DNA of 64,000 nucleotides from Anabaena catenula FACHB-362. Its GTDB lineage: Bacteria > Cyanobacteriota > Cyanobacteriia > Cyanobacteriales > Nostocaceae. The notes below the pieces were generated by a model that searched no databases, was not told the origin of the DNA, and saw only the letters and a program-made list of their open reading frames with translations. The translations under genes were made by a program, and so were the position numbers. Position 1 is the first letter of the stretch. Every line of letters begins with the position of its first letter. The stretch is taken from assembly GCF_014698735.1 (NCBI RefSeq), contig NZ_JACJTQ010000005.1, positions 1-64,000 on the forward strand, in the 5' to 3' direction. Positions 37,209 to 46,654 of the stretch are shown piece by piece.

Positions 37209-38369
37209 ATGCAAGTACTTTGGTTTATTCCCACTCATGGCGACGGACGCTATTTAGGAACTGCTATAGGCGGAAGATCAGTCAACTTTGATTATTGGCG
37301 ACAAATCGCCCAAGCAGTTGATCAATTAGGGTATACAGGTGCTTTATTACCTACAGGTCGTTCTTGTGAAGATGCTTGGATTTTGGCATCAAGTTTAGTA
37401 ACTCATACTAAAAAAATGCGGTTTTTGGTGGCTATACGTCCAGGGTTGATGTCACCAGGAATAGCTGCAAGAATGGCGGCTACTTTTGATAGAATTTCTG
37501 GCGGACGGTTATTAATTAATGTAGTTACAGGTGGTGATCCTGTTGAATTAGCTGGTGATGGTTTGCACCTAAATCATGACGATCGCTATAAACTTACAGA
37601 TGAGTTTTTAACAGTTTGGCGGGAAATAGCTGCGGGTGAAGTTGCCAACTTTGAAGGTGATTACCTCAATATCAAAGAAGGGAAAATACTATTTCCCAAT
37701 GTGCAGAAACCTTATCCACCTTTGTGGTTTGGTGGTTCTTCTCCTATTGCCCAAGAAATTGCTGCTAAACACGTTGATGTATACTTAACTTGGGGTGAAC
37801 CTCCTGCACAAGTTGCTGAAAAAATTACTTATTTACAACGATTAGCAGCAGCAGAAGGTAGAACATTACGTTTTGGCATTCGGTTACACGTCATTGTTAG
37901 AGAAACAGAGAGTCTAGCTTGGGAAGCAGCCAATGATTTGATTCGTTATGTAGATGAAGATGCGATCGCTAAATCCCAACAAGCTTATGCCCGCATGGAT
38001 TCCGTCGGACAACAGCGGATGAAGGAATTACATAACGGTAGTCGTGAAGCTTTGGAAATTAGCCCAAATTTATGGGCAGGAATTGGTTTAGTTCGGGGTG
38101 GTGCGGGAACTGCATTAGTAGGTGATCCCGATACCGTTGCTAGAAGAATGGAGGAGTATGCAGACTTGGGTATTGATACTTTTATCTTCTCTGGTTATCC
38201 TCATTTAGAAGAAGCTTATCGGGTAGCTGAATTGCTTTTTCCTCGTTTACCTTTAGATAATTTACCAACAGTAGAACCACAGCTATTGAGTCCTTTTGGC
38301 GAGATTGTTGCTAACCGGGAATTTCCGAAACAGCAAGTTAAAGAAAAAGCTGTTGCCACTGTAGATTAA
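37209..38369 (+). CDS. ssuD: FMNH2-dependent alkanesulfonate monooxygenase
   Basis: Cytosolic luciferase-like flavin monooxygenase that splits alkanesulfonates into aldehyde and sulfite. 386 residues, normal length. Start [17 protein letters not shown], the active-site Cys of RSCEDAW, the conserved Arg/Trp region and [17 protein letters not shown] closely match canonical SsuD. Reduced FMN would come from the SsuE-type reductase 67 bp downstream. Own promoter probable, given the dyad just upstream. Confidence 0.95.
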   Translation: MQVLWFIPTHGDGRYLGTAIGGRSVNFDYWRQIAQAVDQLGYTGALLPTGRSCEDAWILASSLVTHTKKMRFLVAIRPGLMSPGIAARMAATFDRISGGRLLINVVTGGDPVELAGDGLHLNHDDRYKLTDEFLTVWREIAAGEVANFEGDYLNIKEGKILFPNVQKPYPPLWFGGSSPIAQEIAAKHVDVYLTWGEPPAQVAEKITYLQRLAAAEGRTLRFGIRLHVIVRETESLAWEAANDLIRYVDEDAIAKSQQAYARMDSVGQQRMKELHNGSREALEISPNLWAGIGLVRGGAGTALVGDPDTVARRMEEYADLGIDTFIFSGYPHLEEAYRVAELLFPRLPLDNLPTVEPQLLSPFGEIVANREFPKQQVKEKAVATVD

Positions 38370-38436
38370 ATCTTTGATAAAAATCAAGCATAGGCAATCC
38401 AAAGAGAAAATAATTCAAATTAGAGGTTTTTGTAAT

Positions 38437-39003
38437 ATGGCTTATATTTTAGCAATTGCTGGTAGTCCTTCTCATCCTTCTAAAAGCTATGGACTTTTAG
38501 AATATGCAACTCAATTTATTTCCCAACAAGGCTTAGAAACAGATATTATTTCTGTGCGAGATTTACCTGCTGAGGATTTAGTTTATGGACGTTACAATAG
38601 CGCAGCTTTAGAAAAACCAAAAGCACTGCTAGAACAGGCAAGTGGTGTAATTATTGCCACACCAATTTATAAAGCTGCATATACTGGTGTACTCAAGGCA
38701 TTTTTAGATTTATTACCACAAAAAGCTTTGACGGGTAAAATTATCCTACCCTTAGCGACTGGTGGGACAATCGCTCATTTATTATCAATAGAATATGCCC
38801 TAAAACCAGTTTTAGGTGAATTAGGTGCAAGGCATATTTTAAGTACAGTTTATGCAGTGGATAAGCAAATACAAATTCAAGCTGATGCTAGTTTGCAGTT
38901 GGATGAAGAAATTGAACAACGCCTACAAGAAGTTTTAATAGAATTTGTACAAGCTGTTAATAAGTCTCAACCTGATGTCAAAGAATTAGCTTATAGCAAC
39001 TAA
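38437..39003 (+). CDS. ssuE: NADPH-dependent FMN reductase
   Basis: Flavodoxin-like reductase, 188 residues from the ATG at 38437, which has GAGG about 10 bp upstream; the longer frame from 38374 has no support. The FMN-phosphate loop is AGSPSHPSKS, and ATPIYKAAYTGVLKAFLDLLP matches the SsuE/MsuE flavin-binding segment. It provides FMNH2 to SsuD. Only the initiator Met and no Cys, a striking absence of sulfur amino acids. Confidence 0.93.
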   Translation: MAYILAIAGSPSHPSKSYGLLEYATQFISQQGLETDIISVRDLPAEDLVYGRYNSAALEKPKALLEQASGVIIATPIYKAAYTGVLKAFLDLLPQKALTGKIILPLATGGTIAHLLSIEYALKPVLGELGARHILSTVYAVDKQIQIQADASLQLDEEIEQRLQEVLIEFVQAVNKSQPDVKELAYSN

Positions 39004-39011
39004 AGGTATCT

Positions 39012-39248
39012 ATGAATCAATACTCTGATTTGCTCTCTGAACTATCTGATTTTCTTTATCCTCGTAGTCCATATCATGGACAGTTGGAATCAGAAAATGT
39101 AGCTTTTAATGCTCAACTTCAAGATTTTTCTCAACGCGTAAACTATATTTGCGGTCTACAAACTGGTGGTAAACTTTCCTCTGAAGATGCTTATAAACAA
39201 ATTCAACTTCTCTGGAAACACTTAAAAATGACCAAGAAAAAAATATGA
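39012..39248 (+). CDS. Small conserved cyanobacterial protein
   Basis: 78 residues, highly charged, without signal or membrane segment. FLYPRSPYHGQLESENVAFNAQLQDF and YICGLQTGGKLS (first quoted in part by FLYPRSPYHGQ) recall a small cyanobacterial family, possibly DUF7219; I am not certain. It lies 8 bp after ssuE and is surely co-transcribed. Function unknown; an accessory role for the ssu enzymes is inference. Confidence 0.65.
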   Translation: MNQYSDLLSELSDFLYPRSPYHGQLESENVAFNAQLQDFSQRVNYICGLQTGGKLSSEDAYKQIQLLWKHLKMTKKKI

Positions 39249-39328
39249 CTTTGCAACTCAAAAAGGAGAATGTTCCTCAAATTTTGGTTGATACTTGTGC
39301 TGATCACCATAATTGGGAATCGTCTTAA
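39245..39328 (+). CDS. Possible 27-residue peptide overlapping previous gene
   Basis: An ATG overlaps the end of the 39012 gene (ATATGA) and opens 27 codons (MTLQLKKENVPQILVDTCAD..., then HHNWESS). No family recognised. It may be a real tiny gene by translational coupling or the remnant of a gene cut by the downstream repeat. Low confidence. Confidence 0.25.
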   Translation: MTLQLKKENVPQILVDTCADHHNWESS

Positions 39329-39352
39329 GTAGCTTGGCACAATTAAATATAA

Positions 39353-39535
39353 AACCTCTCTCCAAACCTCTCACGCCAGTTGCTACAACGGGGGGAACCC
39401 CCGCAACGCACTGGCTCCCCTGGTAGGGCAGAGGCTTTGACTCCCCCTTCCAGCAACAAAAGTTTTTCCGCTTCCCTCTCCTCTTAGGAGAGGGTTAGGG
39501 AGAGGTAGGGAAGGGGGTTGGGGGGTTGGGGGGTT
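39353..39535. repeat. Dispersed repeat 'AACCTCTCTCC', interrupted copy
   Basis: Left part AACCTCTCTCCAAACCTCTC and right part CAGAGGCTTTGACTCCCCC match the intact copy at 17187-17262. Between them sits the 45-bp element at 39373-39417. The right end continues into a GGGTTGGGGGGTT low-complexity run. Confidence 0.75.
39373..39417. repeat. 45-bp nested palindromic element, copy 2
   Basis: Same ends as copy 1 at 2106-2150 (ACGCCAGTTGCT ... CAACGCACTGGCTC) and the same 45-bp length, but a different internal hairpin (GGGGG-AA-CCCCC). Inserted in another type of dispersed repeat. Confidence 0.75.
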
Positions 39536-39634
39536 AGGTTTATATTATATTTTTTAACGCCCACTTACTTAAACAAACCAAATAGGATACATTCTCCCTA
39601 ACAAATAAACTCAAATTAATCGAATTACTTTCAT

Positions 39635-40162
39635 TTATTCATTGCCAGTATTGCCGTAGAATTGCAAGCGAGCAGTACCCAAAACTAAATTATTTGTCCT
39701 TTCACCAAAAGATAAACTCTGTACTCGGAATTGATAAATACCTTCGTAAGTGGGATTACGAAAAGGCTTTAAACCGATAGTGATTGTTTTACCAGCTGCA
39801 ACTGGTTGGTCAAAGGTAACAATGAGGGTTTGCGGTTGATTTCCTTTTTTGGCTAGGGTGACACCTAGCTTTTCTCTTTGTCCGTTTGTTTCTACAAAGG
39901 CAATACTGTTTTTATCATCGAAGTCAATGGTTTCCAAACCTTCTACTTGTGTAAAAGCTAATTGTTTCAGTGGCACATTAACAGCCGAAGCTGGTAATTT
40001 GAGTGTGAAATAATAGGTTGCTCCCCAAGCACTAGCTTGATTATAAGTTGTTTCAGCCGTCAACAATCGTGTTGGTTGTATTCCATAGGTAGCAGGAACA
40101 GACAGCAAACAAATTCCTGTGCTAACAAATAGGGTTTTACACAGTCTCACAAAGCTGTTCAT
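39635..40162 (-). CDS. DUF2808 domain-containing secreted protein
   Basis: 175 residues with a signal peptide (hydrophobic residues 8-26). The mature part is a beta-rich DUF2808 domain: SAWGATYYFTLKLPASAVNVPLKQL (quoted in part as YYFTLKLPASAVNVPL), TFDQPVAAGKTITIGLKPFRNP and GIYQFRVQSLSFG. The family is confined largely to cyanobacteria and has no known function; periplasmic location is likely. Monocistronic, convergent with the ssu cluster. Confidence 0.85.
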   Translation of the reverse strand: MNSFVRLCKTLFVSTGICLLSVPATYGIQPTRLLTAETTYNQASAWGATYYFTLKLPASAVNVPLKQLAFTQVEGLETIDFDDKNSIAFVETNGQREKLGVTLAKKGNQPQTLIVTFDQPVAAGKTITIGLKPFRNPTYEGIYQFRVQSLSFGERTNNLVLGTARLQFYGNTGNE

Positions 40163-40717
40163 GTTTTTTTGGGATTTGATGTTTTAAATTGGCTTTTTCT
40201 GTAGACAACTTATCAACAGAAAATGTTGAATTTACCAATGATATATACCTTAAGAATGTTTGTATAGACATGACATTATCGAAGAATCAACTCAATATAA
40301 AATATAACTTGAGTTAAATCATCAGCGATTTAGCCAGAATATACAAATAAACTGGAACTACAGGGCATCTATTTGGTTTAATTCAACCCTTTAAGTTTAA
40401 CAACTCAAAGTCCATATAAATTACATATATTAGTTAATTTTAATCGCCCCGAATCCTATCAGATTCGGTGGATTAAATGAGAAGCGATGCTATTTCTTTG
40501 TATCATTTGCCTCCTACGCCAATAGGATTCAGCTAAAGAAAATAGGACTTACGCAAAAAACCTCTCCAACTCTAATTTCTCTGTGTTTTGTGTGGTTAGT
40601 TTTGATATTAATTGTGCGTAAGTCCTGGGAAAATTATTTGTTTAGGTAGGGGAGGCTGATCTGAACTGTGTGGCTTTTCCAACCCATCCTACAAAAGCTT
40701 TATGGATTTTTTGCTGA
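40163..40717. other. Gene-free region with hairpin and MITE-like element
   Basis: Contains the CCGAATC-ctatca-GATTCGG hairpin (40449-40468) and the 83-bp inverted-repeat element (40544-40626). Nothing coding is seen. Confidence 0.55.
40544..40626. mobile_element. MITE-like element with 12-bp perfect inverted ends
   Basis: AGGACTTACGCA at 40544-40555 and its exact reverse complement TGCGTAAGTCCT at 40615-40626 enclose 59 bp of AT-rich DNA. No target-site duplication is obvious. The end sequence resembles termini of cyanobacterial IS/MITE families, so this is probably a non-autonomous derivative. Confidence 0.65.
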
Positions 40718-41401
40718 CTACTTTTGAGCCGCACCAACAGCTAGTGGTTGACCAAGAATCTTGGTGAATCTATCCAAATAGAAGTCTACAGGATTTGCAA
40801 CAGCTTGGACTGATTTGCGATCGCGCACTACATCCCACCATTTCTGCAAGCGAGGGGTTTCTGCTGGTAATGTGAAATTGCGGAAGTGTTCTAGAACGGG
40901 TAAGCGTTCAAACCAAGGATAGAAGCTGATATCAACTAAACTAAATGTCTCCCCTAACCAGTAAGGGCTATTACCGGATAGCTCACCTAATCCTTCTTGC
41001 TCTATGTACAATAGGGCTTCTAGAAACTCACCCCGTCCCTGTTCTTGTTCTTGGGTATCTTTACCACGGAGGAATTTGTTAAACGCAGGTACAAGGCGGG
41101 TATTAGCGTAATCAATCCAGAGACGTGCGATCGCTTTTTCTCCAGAATCACGAGGTAATAGAGGTGGTTCGGGGAATACCTCATCTAAATATTCATTAAT
41201 GATCGCAGACTCATAGAGTTCGATATCTCCATGCTTGATTGCAGGGACTTTGCCATATCGTGAAATTAGCGTAAAATTAGCAGGTTTCTGTTGTAAATCA
41301 ATTTCAGTCGCGGTGAATTCAATCCCTTTTTCCAATAAAACAACACGGGTGCGTTGGGAAAAAGTAGAAGCTTTAGCAAAATAAAGTTGGATATTACTCA
41401 T
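40718..41401 (-). CDS. Glutathione S-transferase family protein, Cys-less
   Basis: 227 residues: thioredoxin-like domain (1-80) with [22 protein letters not shown] (quoted partly; the VPA cis-Pro and ES pair bind glutathione) and a helical C-terminal domain with [13 protein letters not shown]. Where its paralog at 50009 has Cys12-Pro13, this one has Ser12-Thr13, so it would be a Ser-type enzyme or lack lyase chemistry. It has a single Met and no Cys. It precedes the sulfatase gene region but is transcribed separately. Confidence 0.88.
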   Translation of the reverse strand: MSNIQLYFAKASTFSQRTRVVLLEKGIEFTATEIDLQQKPANFTLISRYGKVPAIKHGDIELYESAIINEYLDEVFPEPPLLPRDSGEKAIARLWIDYANTRLVPAFNKFLRGKDTQEQEQGRGEFLEALLYIEQEGLGELSGNSPYWLGETFSLVDISFYPWFERLPVLEHFRNFTLPAETPRLQKWWDVVRDRKSVQAVANPVDFYLDRFTKILGQPLAVGAAQK

Positions 41402-41564
41402 GAAATACTGTCCTTGTAATTATTTGGGCGCAGTCTGTTTGGGGCTTGATGAGGGCAATACCTACGGTGAGCGTACCCCTGCGGAGAAGCAAGCTACATG
41501 GAGCATCTCGTAATTTATATGAAGTTGCATTTGAAAGAATATGCAGCTTTATCTTAATTTGTTA

Positions 41565-42875
41565 TCAAACTGCATAAGGTTCTAATTCAGATTCCCATCT
41601 TTGGTATTTAGACCTTAACTCCTCAAACACTTCTCTATATTCAACTTGCAAATTAATTTCTTCTTTTTCATCATGAGCGAGATTAAAAAGATATTCTGTT
41701 TCTCCAACTTTCAAATATTTCCAATCTCCACTCCGCACTGCACCTTGTAGTACTTTTGGCGGTAAAACAGGTGTATCAATACCTTTATGTCGCCAGAATA
41801 ATGTCCGAGGCAAAACAGGTATTTCACCTTTAATAACAGGAAGTAAATTTTCACCATCAAGATGATAATTGGGATCAGGATTAGTCTGGGTAGCTGCCAA
41901 AATTGTAGCGGTGATGTCCTGTGTGATCATTACTTGCTCATTTATCTGGTTAGGTTGAATCACTCCGGGCCAGCGAATAAAGGTAGGAACTCGAATACCA
42001 CCTTCATATAAATTGCCCTTTTTCCCTTGAAAAGAACCAAAATTAGAGAACTTGTCCCCTCCATTGTCACTAGCAAAGATGACTATGGTATTTTCAGCAA
42101 TTCCAGCATCATCCAAGGCTTGTAAAACCTTTCCAATCCCATTATCCAGACTCTTCATCACTGCGGCATAAGATTCTACCGTACCTGTATTAATCCAATT
42201 TTGTAGATTATCTCTACCAATCAAGGCTTTACTCAGTTCAATATCATTAGGCCCCTCCCAAGGCCAATGGGGTGCTGTGTAGTGCAAACTGAGGTAAAAA
42301 GGATGCTTGTGAGGTTTTTTAATGAAATCTATGGCACGTTCACTAAATAAGTCTGTCACATAGCCTATTTCCTCAACTGGTACTTCAGCTTCCCACAAAT
42401 CAGGCTTTCCACTAGTATCTACGTGCCTAAAGTAGTCAATTGCACCACTGAAATTACCAAAAAATTCATCAAAACCGCTTTTTAAGGGGCTGTATTTGGG
42501 CAAATAACCACAATGCCATTTACCGACTAAGGCTGTTTCATAACCATTTGCTTTTAGTAAAGACGCTACAGTTGGATGTTCTGGAGGTAAGCCAACAGAA
42601 TCACCTATTTGCTGAAAACTCAATAAAGGTTCTTGATTACCAAGAGGAATTCTTCCCGGATAACGACCTGTAAAAAAGCTAACTCGCGTTGGTGTGCAAA
42701 CTGGTGAAGCAGAATAAGCCTGGCTGAAGCGTATCCCCTCTTTGGCTAATTTATCTAGATACGGTGTTTGATAATTTTTTTGTCCATCAATACTGAGATC
42801 ACCCCAACCTAGATCGTCAGTCAAAATGAAAATTACATGAGGACGCTGTGTGGTAGCAGAGTTAGTAGAAACCAT
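41565..42875 (-). CDS. Sulfatase (arylsulfatase-like)
   Basis: Type I sulfatase releasing sulfate from sulfate esters, about 436 residues from the ATG at 42875. Metal-site ILTDDLGWGD, formylglycine motif CTPTR (Cys near residue 60) with the following GRYPGR, and SLHYTAPHWPWEGP are visible, as is a distal FASDNGGDKFS metal ligand. The frame opens at 42950, but that start lies only 14 bp from the dyad. No signal peptide, so probably cytosolic. The maturase needed for formylglycine is not in the window. Only two Cys, one of them catalytic. Confidence 0.92.
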   Translation of the reverse strand: MVSTNSATTQRPHVIFILTDDLGWGDLSIDGQKNYQTPYLDKLAKEGIRFSQAYSASPVCTPTRVSFFTGRYPGRIPLGNQEPLLSFQQIGDSVGLPPEHPTVASLLKANGYETALVGKWHCGYLPKYSPLKSGFDEFFGNFSGAIDYFRHVDTSGKPDLWEAEVPVEEIGYVTDLFSERAIDFIKKPHKHPFYLSLHYTAPHWPWEGPNDIELSKALIGRDNLQNWINTGTVESYAAVMKSLDNGIGKVLQALDDAGIAENTIVIFASDNGGDKFSNFGSFQGKKGNLYEGGIRVPTFIRWPGVIQPNQINEQVMITQDITATILAATQTNPDPNYHLDGENLLPVIKGEIPVLPRTLFWRHKGIDTPVLPPKVLQGAVRSGDWKYLKVGETEYLFNLAHDEKEEINLQVEYREVFEELRSKYQRWESELEPYAV

Positions 42876-42964
42876 TTGTAATTCAATTTCCAAATTTCTC
42901 AGTAATTCGAGTAGTAAAACGCTCAAACCCTGGCTCTGAGGGATAATCACTCAGCCTATTAATA

Positions 42965-42992
42965 CTACGGCAGATCGATAGGCTTTAAGTGG
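42965..42992 (+). promoter_or_regulatory. 28-bp dyad operator candidate, site 9 (weak)
   Basis: CTACGGCAG-ATCGATAGG-CTTTAAGTGG. Good left arm and central ATCGAT, poor right arm. It lies 90 bp upstream of the preferred sulfatase start. Confidence 0.4.
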
Positions 42993-43222
42993 TTTATTGT
43001 AAATTAGCAGTATTGCACAAACAGTATGATTAAGGCAAGTATTCAATAAAATGTGGTTAGTAGCTATCAGCACAAAACACACACCCTTAAACCCAAGAGA
43101 CGTAATAGGGCTACTGGATATTTAGAATTTCTAACAATTAGTGTTTAATAAATTTAGGTAGTCATATATTTTGTGAAGAAGTACTTGCTTTTTAGTTACA
43201 GTTATGAGATTGTATTATTAAT

Positions 43223-43250
43223 CTACGCTAAATCAATCGGGGATTAGTAG
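43223..43250 (-). promoter_or_regulatory. 28-bp dyad operator candidate, site 10
   Basis: Minus-strand reading CTACTAATC...GATTGATTTAGCGTAG; CTAC/GTAG ends are perfect. It lies 172 bp upstream of the flavin monooxygenase at 43423. Confidence 0.45.
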
Positions 43251-43422
43251 TTTTATCGGCAACCTACTGCTCACGCTAAAAGGATGCCTACAGCTATGGC
43301 TAAAGAACTATGTTTAGGAAGCTTTACCAACACCTGAAAAATAGGCAGCAGGAGGAAAAAGAGATTACTCACATCTTGCACAGATACGGAATTTATCACT
43401 AATCAACCGGAAAAGAAGATAT

Positions 43423-44787
43423 ATGAGCGCAAAACGCAAGTTTCGTTTAGGTGCATTTATTCAAGCAACTGGACATCATGTCTCCGCTTGGCGACACCCC
43501 AATACACAAGCAGATGCGGGACTAAATTTCGAGCATTACAAAGAAATTACCCAAACTGCTGAACTTGGCTTATTCGATGCCGTTTTTCTGGCAGATAGCC
43601 CCGGAATTTGGGGTGAAACTCCAGGAAATCAGAGTCGCAACGGTAAAATCGCCCATTTCGAGCCAGTCACCCTTTTCTCTGCTTTGTCCTCCGTTACCAA
43701 AAACATCGGTTTCGTTGCCACCGCTTCCACCACCTACGAAGATCCCTATACCTTGGCACGGAAGTTTGCTTCCTTAGACTATCTAAGTAATGGACGTGCA
43801 GCCTGGAATGTAGTCACTACAGGTAATGAGAATGTGGCTGCTAATTTTGGACTTGAACATCACCCAGAACACAGCCAACGTTATGAACGCGCCCAAGAGT
43901 TTGTGGAAGTAGTGCAAGGACTGTGGGATAGTTGGGAAGATGATGCCTTCATCCGCGATAAAGAATCGGGTGTCTATTTCGATCCCAACAAACTGCACAC
44001 ACTGAACCATAAAGGTAAACATTTTTCTGTGAGAGGGCCTTTAAATGTTGGTCGTCCACCCCAAGGCTACCCAGTAATTGTTCAAGCTGGTGCTTCCGAA
44101 CCAGGCAGAGATTTAGCCGCACGCACTGCTGAGGTAATTTTTACAGCCAATCAAACCTTAGCCGATGCCCAAGAATTCTACGCAGATGTCAAAGGGCGAT
44201 TGGCAAAATATGGACGCTCTCCCGATGATCTTAAAATCATGCCTGGTGCTTTCCCCATCATAGGGCGTACCGAAGAAGAAGCACAGGAAAAATATGAGTT
44301 TCTGCAATCATTGATTCATCCCGATGTGGCTTGGGGAATCCTCAAAAATTATTACAAAGGCGTGGATTTATCACAATACTCTTTTGATGATTTAGCACCG
44401 GAACTACCCCGCGACACTAACAATAATAAGAGTCGGTTGAAACTGGTAAGTGACTTAGCCACTCGCGGTACTCTCACACTACGCCAGTTGTATCTATCTT
44501 TGGCGACTGCACGGGGTCATCGTACCATCCTCGGTACTCCTGAAACCATCGCTGACCAGCTAGAAGAATGGTTTATCAATGGTGCGGCCGATGGCTTCAA
44601 TATTATGCCACCTATCTTACCTACAGGGTTGGATGAGTTTGTGAACTTGGTCGTTCCTGTTCTGCAAAAGCGCGGACTTTTTCGCACTGAATATGAAGGT
44701 AGCACCTTGCGTGAAAACCTTGGTTTGCGTCGTCCAGTTAATCGTTTTGCTGTTCAACAACAAGAAAAAACATTGGTGTTGGCGTAA
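43423..44787 (+). CDS. FMN-dependent monooxygenase, NtaA/SnaA/DmoA (DszA-like) family
   Basis: Luciferase-like oxygenase of 454 residues. Start FRLGAFIQATGHHVSAWRHP, AELGLFDAVFLADSP, the SNGRAAWNVVTTGNENVAANFG segment and VIVQAGASEPGRDLAA are typical of the NtaA/SnaA/SoxA group, which includes dimethyl-sulfide and dibenzothiophene-sulfone monooxygenases. Needs FMNH2 from a separate reductase, perhaps SsuE or the nitroreductase. Three Met and no Cys in the whole protein. Its gene is followed by an amidohydrolase after 249 bp. Likely C-S bond cleavage, but the exact substrate is unknown. Confidence 0.9.
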   Translation: MSAKRKFRLGAFIQATGHHVSAWRHPNTQADAGLNFEHYKEITQTAELGLFDAVFLADSPGIWGETPGNQSRNGKIAHFEPVTLFSALSSVTKNIGFVATASTTYEDPYTLARKFASLDYLSNGRAAWNVVTTGNENVAANFGLEHHPEHSQRYERAQEFVEVVQGLWDSWEDDAFIRDKESGVYFDPNKLHTLNHKGKHFSVRGPLNVGRPPQGYPVIVQAGASEPGRDLAARTAEVIFTANQTLADAQEFYADVKGRLAKYGRSPDDLKIMPGAFPIIGRTEEEAQEKYEFLQSLIHPDVAWGILKNYYKGVDLSQYSFDDLAPELPRDTNNNKSRLKLVSDLATRGTLTLRQLYLSLATARGHRTILGTPETIADQLEEWFINGAADGFNIMPPILPTGLDEFVNLVVPVLQKRGLFRTEYEGSTLRENLGLRRPVNRFAVQQQEKTLVLA

Positions 44788-44948
44788 ATGAACAAATTTT
44801 AGATTTTGGATTTTAGATTGAAAATTCCAAATCTCTGATTTAGATCACGTCAGCACAGACGTTAAAAGCCTACCGGGATTTCCCGGAAAGTTACGCTTGT
44901 CAAAAATGATTCCGACCGTAATGGCAAAGGTCTTCAGGACAAGAATCT

Positions 44949-45007
44949 TACAGCCGTTTTCAAGTATTTAGTCAGCACTCTTAATCTCTCCGCGCCTCTG
45001 CGTGAAA
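44949..45007. repeat. Dispersed repeat 'GTATTTAG...CTCTGCGTGA', copy upstream of amidohydrolase
   Basis: CAGCCGTTTTCAAGTATTTA...GCGCCTCTGCGTGAAAC matches, with divergence, the copies at about 2055-2205 and 49850-49925. It forms most of the 5' leader of the amidohydrolase gene. A CCGGGA-TT-TCCCGG hairpin (44873-44886) lies just before it. Confidence 0.6.
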
Positions 45008-45036
45008 CAAAATCTTGTAACTTTTCTAAGGAAAAT

Positions 45037-46575
45037 ATGAGTAAATATAGCAAGTTGAAAAGCTCTCCCTCCGCCGCAGTTAGAGCCAATCTCGATTATC
45101 CTGTCATTGATACTGATGTCCACACCAATGATTTTACTCCTGCCCTTGAGGATTATATTGCTCACTACGGCGGTGTGAAACTGGTAGATGAATTACGCAA
45201 AGCTGAATCTTCCCGTCTCAATCCCAAGAGTGAAGGTAAAGATTGGTATCAACAAACTCCAGAAGAACGCCAATATAATCGGACATTGCGATCGCCTTGG
45301 TGGGCTAGAGTTACCCGTAATACCTTAGATTTAGCTACCTACACTCTGCCCGCATTACTCTATGAACGTCAAGCAGAGCAAGGCTCAGATTATTCGGTAT
45401 TATTTCCCAATAATGCCTTAGCTGCTGCTGGAGCAAGTAAAGAGAATCGTCAATTATTGCAACGGGCGATCAATCACTATCATGCCGATATTTACCGCAA
45501 ATATAGCGATCGCTTGACTGTGGTAGCTGGTATCCCCATGACTACTCCCCAAGAAGCGATCGAGGAGTTAGAGTTTGCAGTCAAAACCCTGGGATTGAAA
45601 GTGGCAAATATTCCTGGTGGTGTGAAACGTCCAATTAAAGCGATCGCAGATAAATACCCAGCCGATCAATTTCCCGAAATTGGTAAATATGCCTCTTACA
45701 TTGACTTTTTCGGACTAGATAGTGAATACGACTACGATCCATTCTGGGCTAAAGCCGTCGAATTAGGCGTACCCATTACCACTCATTACGGTAGTCAAGG
45801 ATGGACTGGACGCTCCTCCATCAGTAACTACATGAATAACCATATCGGACACTTTGCTGATGGTTCACAAGCATTTGCGAAAGCATTGTTCTTTGGTGGT
45901 GTAACCAGACGCTTCCCACAATTGCGTGTGGGGATGCTCGAAGGTGGTGCAGACTGGGGCGCTCACGTCTATATTCATTTAGTAGATCGTTTCTCCAAAC
46001 GGAGTTTAGAAGGGCTGCAAAACTACAACCCAGATTTAGCTAATCCTGATGAGTTGTTTGAGTTGTTTGCACAGTATGGTGGTGACATTACTCAAGGACA
46101 TTCCCTTAGTAAAGAAGAATTGACTAAGAGTGTATTGGGTTCTTCCTTCAACCGTCATAGTCGTTCACCAGTGGGTAGTGAATTGGAAGATTTTGGTGCA
46201 GCAGGGATTAAAACAATTGAAGATATCCGCGATCGCTGGGTGAACAGTTTCTTCTTTGGTTCTGAATCTGATGATCGCACCATTGCGGCAGCATTCAACG
46301 ACAAAGCCAACCCCTTGGGAGTCAAACTCAACGCCATTTACTCCTCCGATGTTGGTCACTGGGATGTACCCGATCTTACCGCACCTTTAGCTGAAAGCTG
46401 GGATTTGGTAAGAGAAAGCGTAATTTCTGAAGATGACTTTAAAGCCTATGTATTCGGCAATCCTTATAAATTCTACACCCAAGCTAACCCCGATTTCTTC
46501 AAAGGTACAGCAGTAGAATCCAAACTACCTAAGACCGAATCTCAACCAGTGGATAAAACATTGGTAGGTGTGTAA
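45037..46575 (+). CDS. Amidohydrolase-2 family protein
   Basis: TIM-barrel metal-dependent hydrolase or decarboxylase, 512 residues. The N-terminal IDTDVHTND supplies the first metal ligands, PITTHYGSQGWTG a later His, MLEGGADW follows the next strand, and SSDVGHWDVPDL carries the catalytic Asp. AAGGA precedes the ATG. It probably shares a transcript with the flavin monooxygenase, and could hydrolyse the product of that reaction. No Cys and only four Met, extreme for this size. Confidence 0.87.
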   Translation: MSKYSKLKSSPSAAVRANLDYPVIDTDVHTNDFTPALEDYIAHYGGVKLVDELRKAESSRLNPKSEGKDWYQQTPEERQYNRTLRSPWWARVTRNTLDLATYTLPALLYERQAEQGSDYSVLFPNNALAAAGASKENRQLLQRAINHYHADIYRKYSDRLTVVAGIPMTTPQEAIEELEFAVKTLGLKVANIPGGVKRPIKAIADKYPADQFPEIGKYASYIDFFGLDSEYDYDPFWAKAVELGVPITTHYGSQGWTGRSSISNYMNNHIGHFADGSQAFAKALFFGGVTRRFPQLRVGMLEGGADWGAHVYIHLVDRFSKRSLEGLQNYNPDLANPDELFELFAQYGGDITQGHSLSKEELTKSVLGSSFNRHSRSPVGSELEDFGAAGIKTIEDIRDRWVNSFFFGSESDDRTIAAAFNDKANPLGVKLNAIYSSDVGHWDVPDLTAPLAESWDLVRESVISEDDFKAYVFGNPYKFYTQANPDFFKGTAVESKLPKTESQPVDKTLVGV

Positions 46576-46612
46576 ATCACTTTGCTAGGTAACTAAAGTT
46601 ATACCCATACAA

Positions 46613-46654
46613 ATTATGTTCGTAGCTGGGCTTCAGTCTTACTACGAACATAAT
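46613..46654. repeat. 13-bp perfect inverted repeat (stem-loop), dispersed-repeat type
   Basis: ATTATGTTCGTAG (46613-46625) and CTACGAACATAAT (46642-46654) with a 16-nt loop. No T-run follows. The GTTCGTAG...CTACGAAC form resembles small palindromic repeats of Nostoc genomes. It sits exactly at the 5' break of the PIN-domain remnant. Confidence 0.75.

Larger units (their letters stand above)
39329..39634. other. Repeat-filled intergenic region
   Basis: Mostly occupied by the AACCTCTCTCC dispersed repeat (39353-39535), interrupted by the 45-bp nested element. No gene. Confidence 0.6.
42951..43422. other. Divergent promoter region of sulfatase and flavin monooxygenase
   Basis: Two dyad copies (42965-42992 and 43223-43250), one close to each gene. 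Otherwise AT-rich, no gene seen. Confidence 0.55.

Noticed and set aside
41461-41500. CTACGGTGAGCG segment upstream of the GST gene that starts like the dyad motif
   Set aside because: It continues as a GC-rich dispersed repeat (GTACCCCTGCGGAGAAG) without the ATTTA core or right arm.
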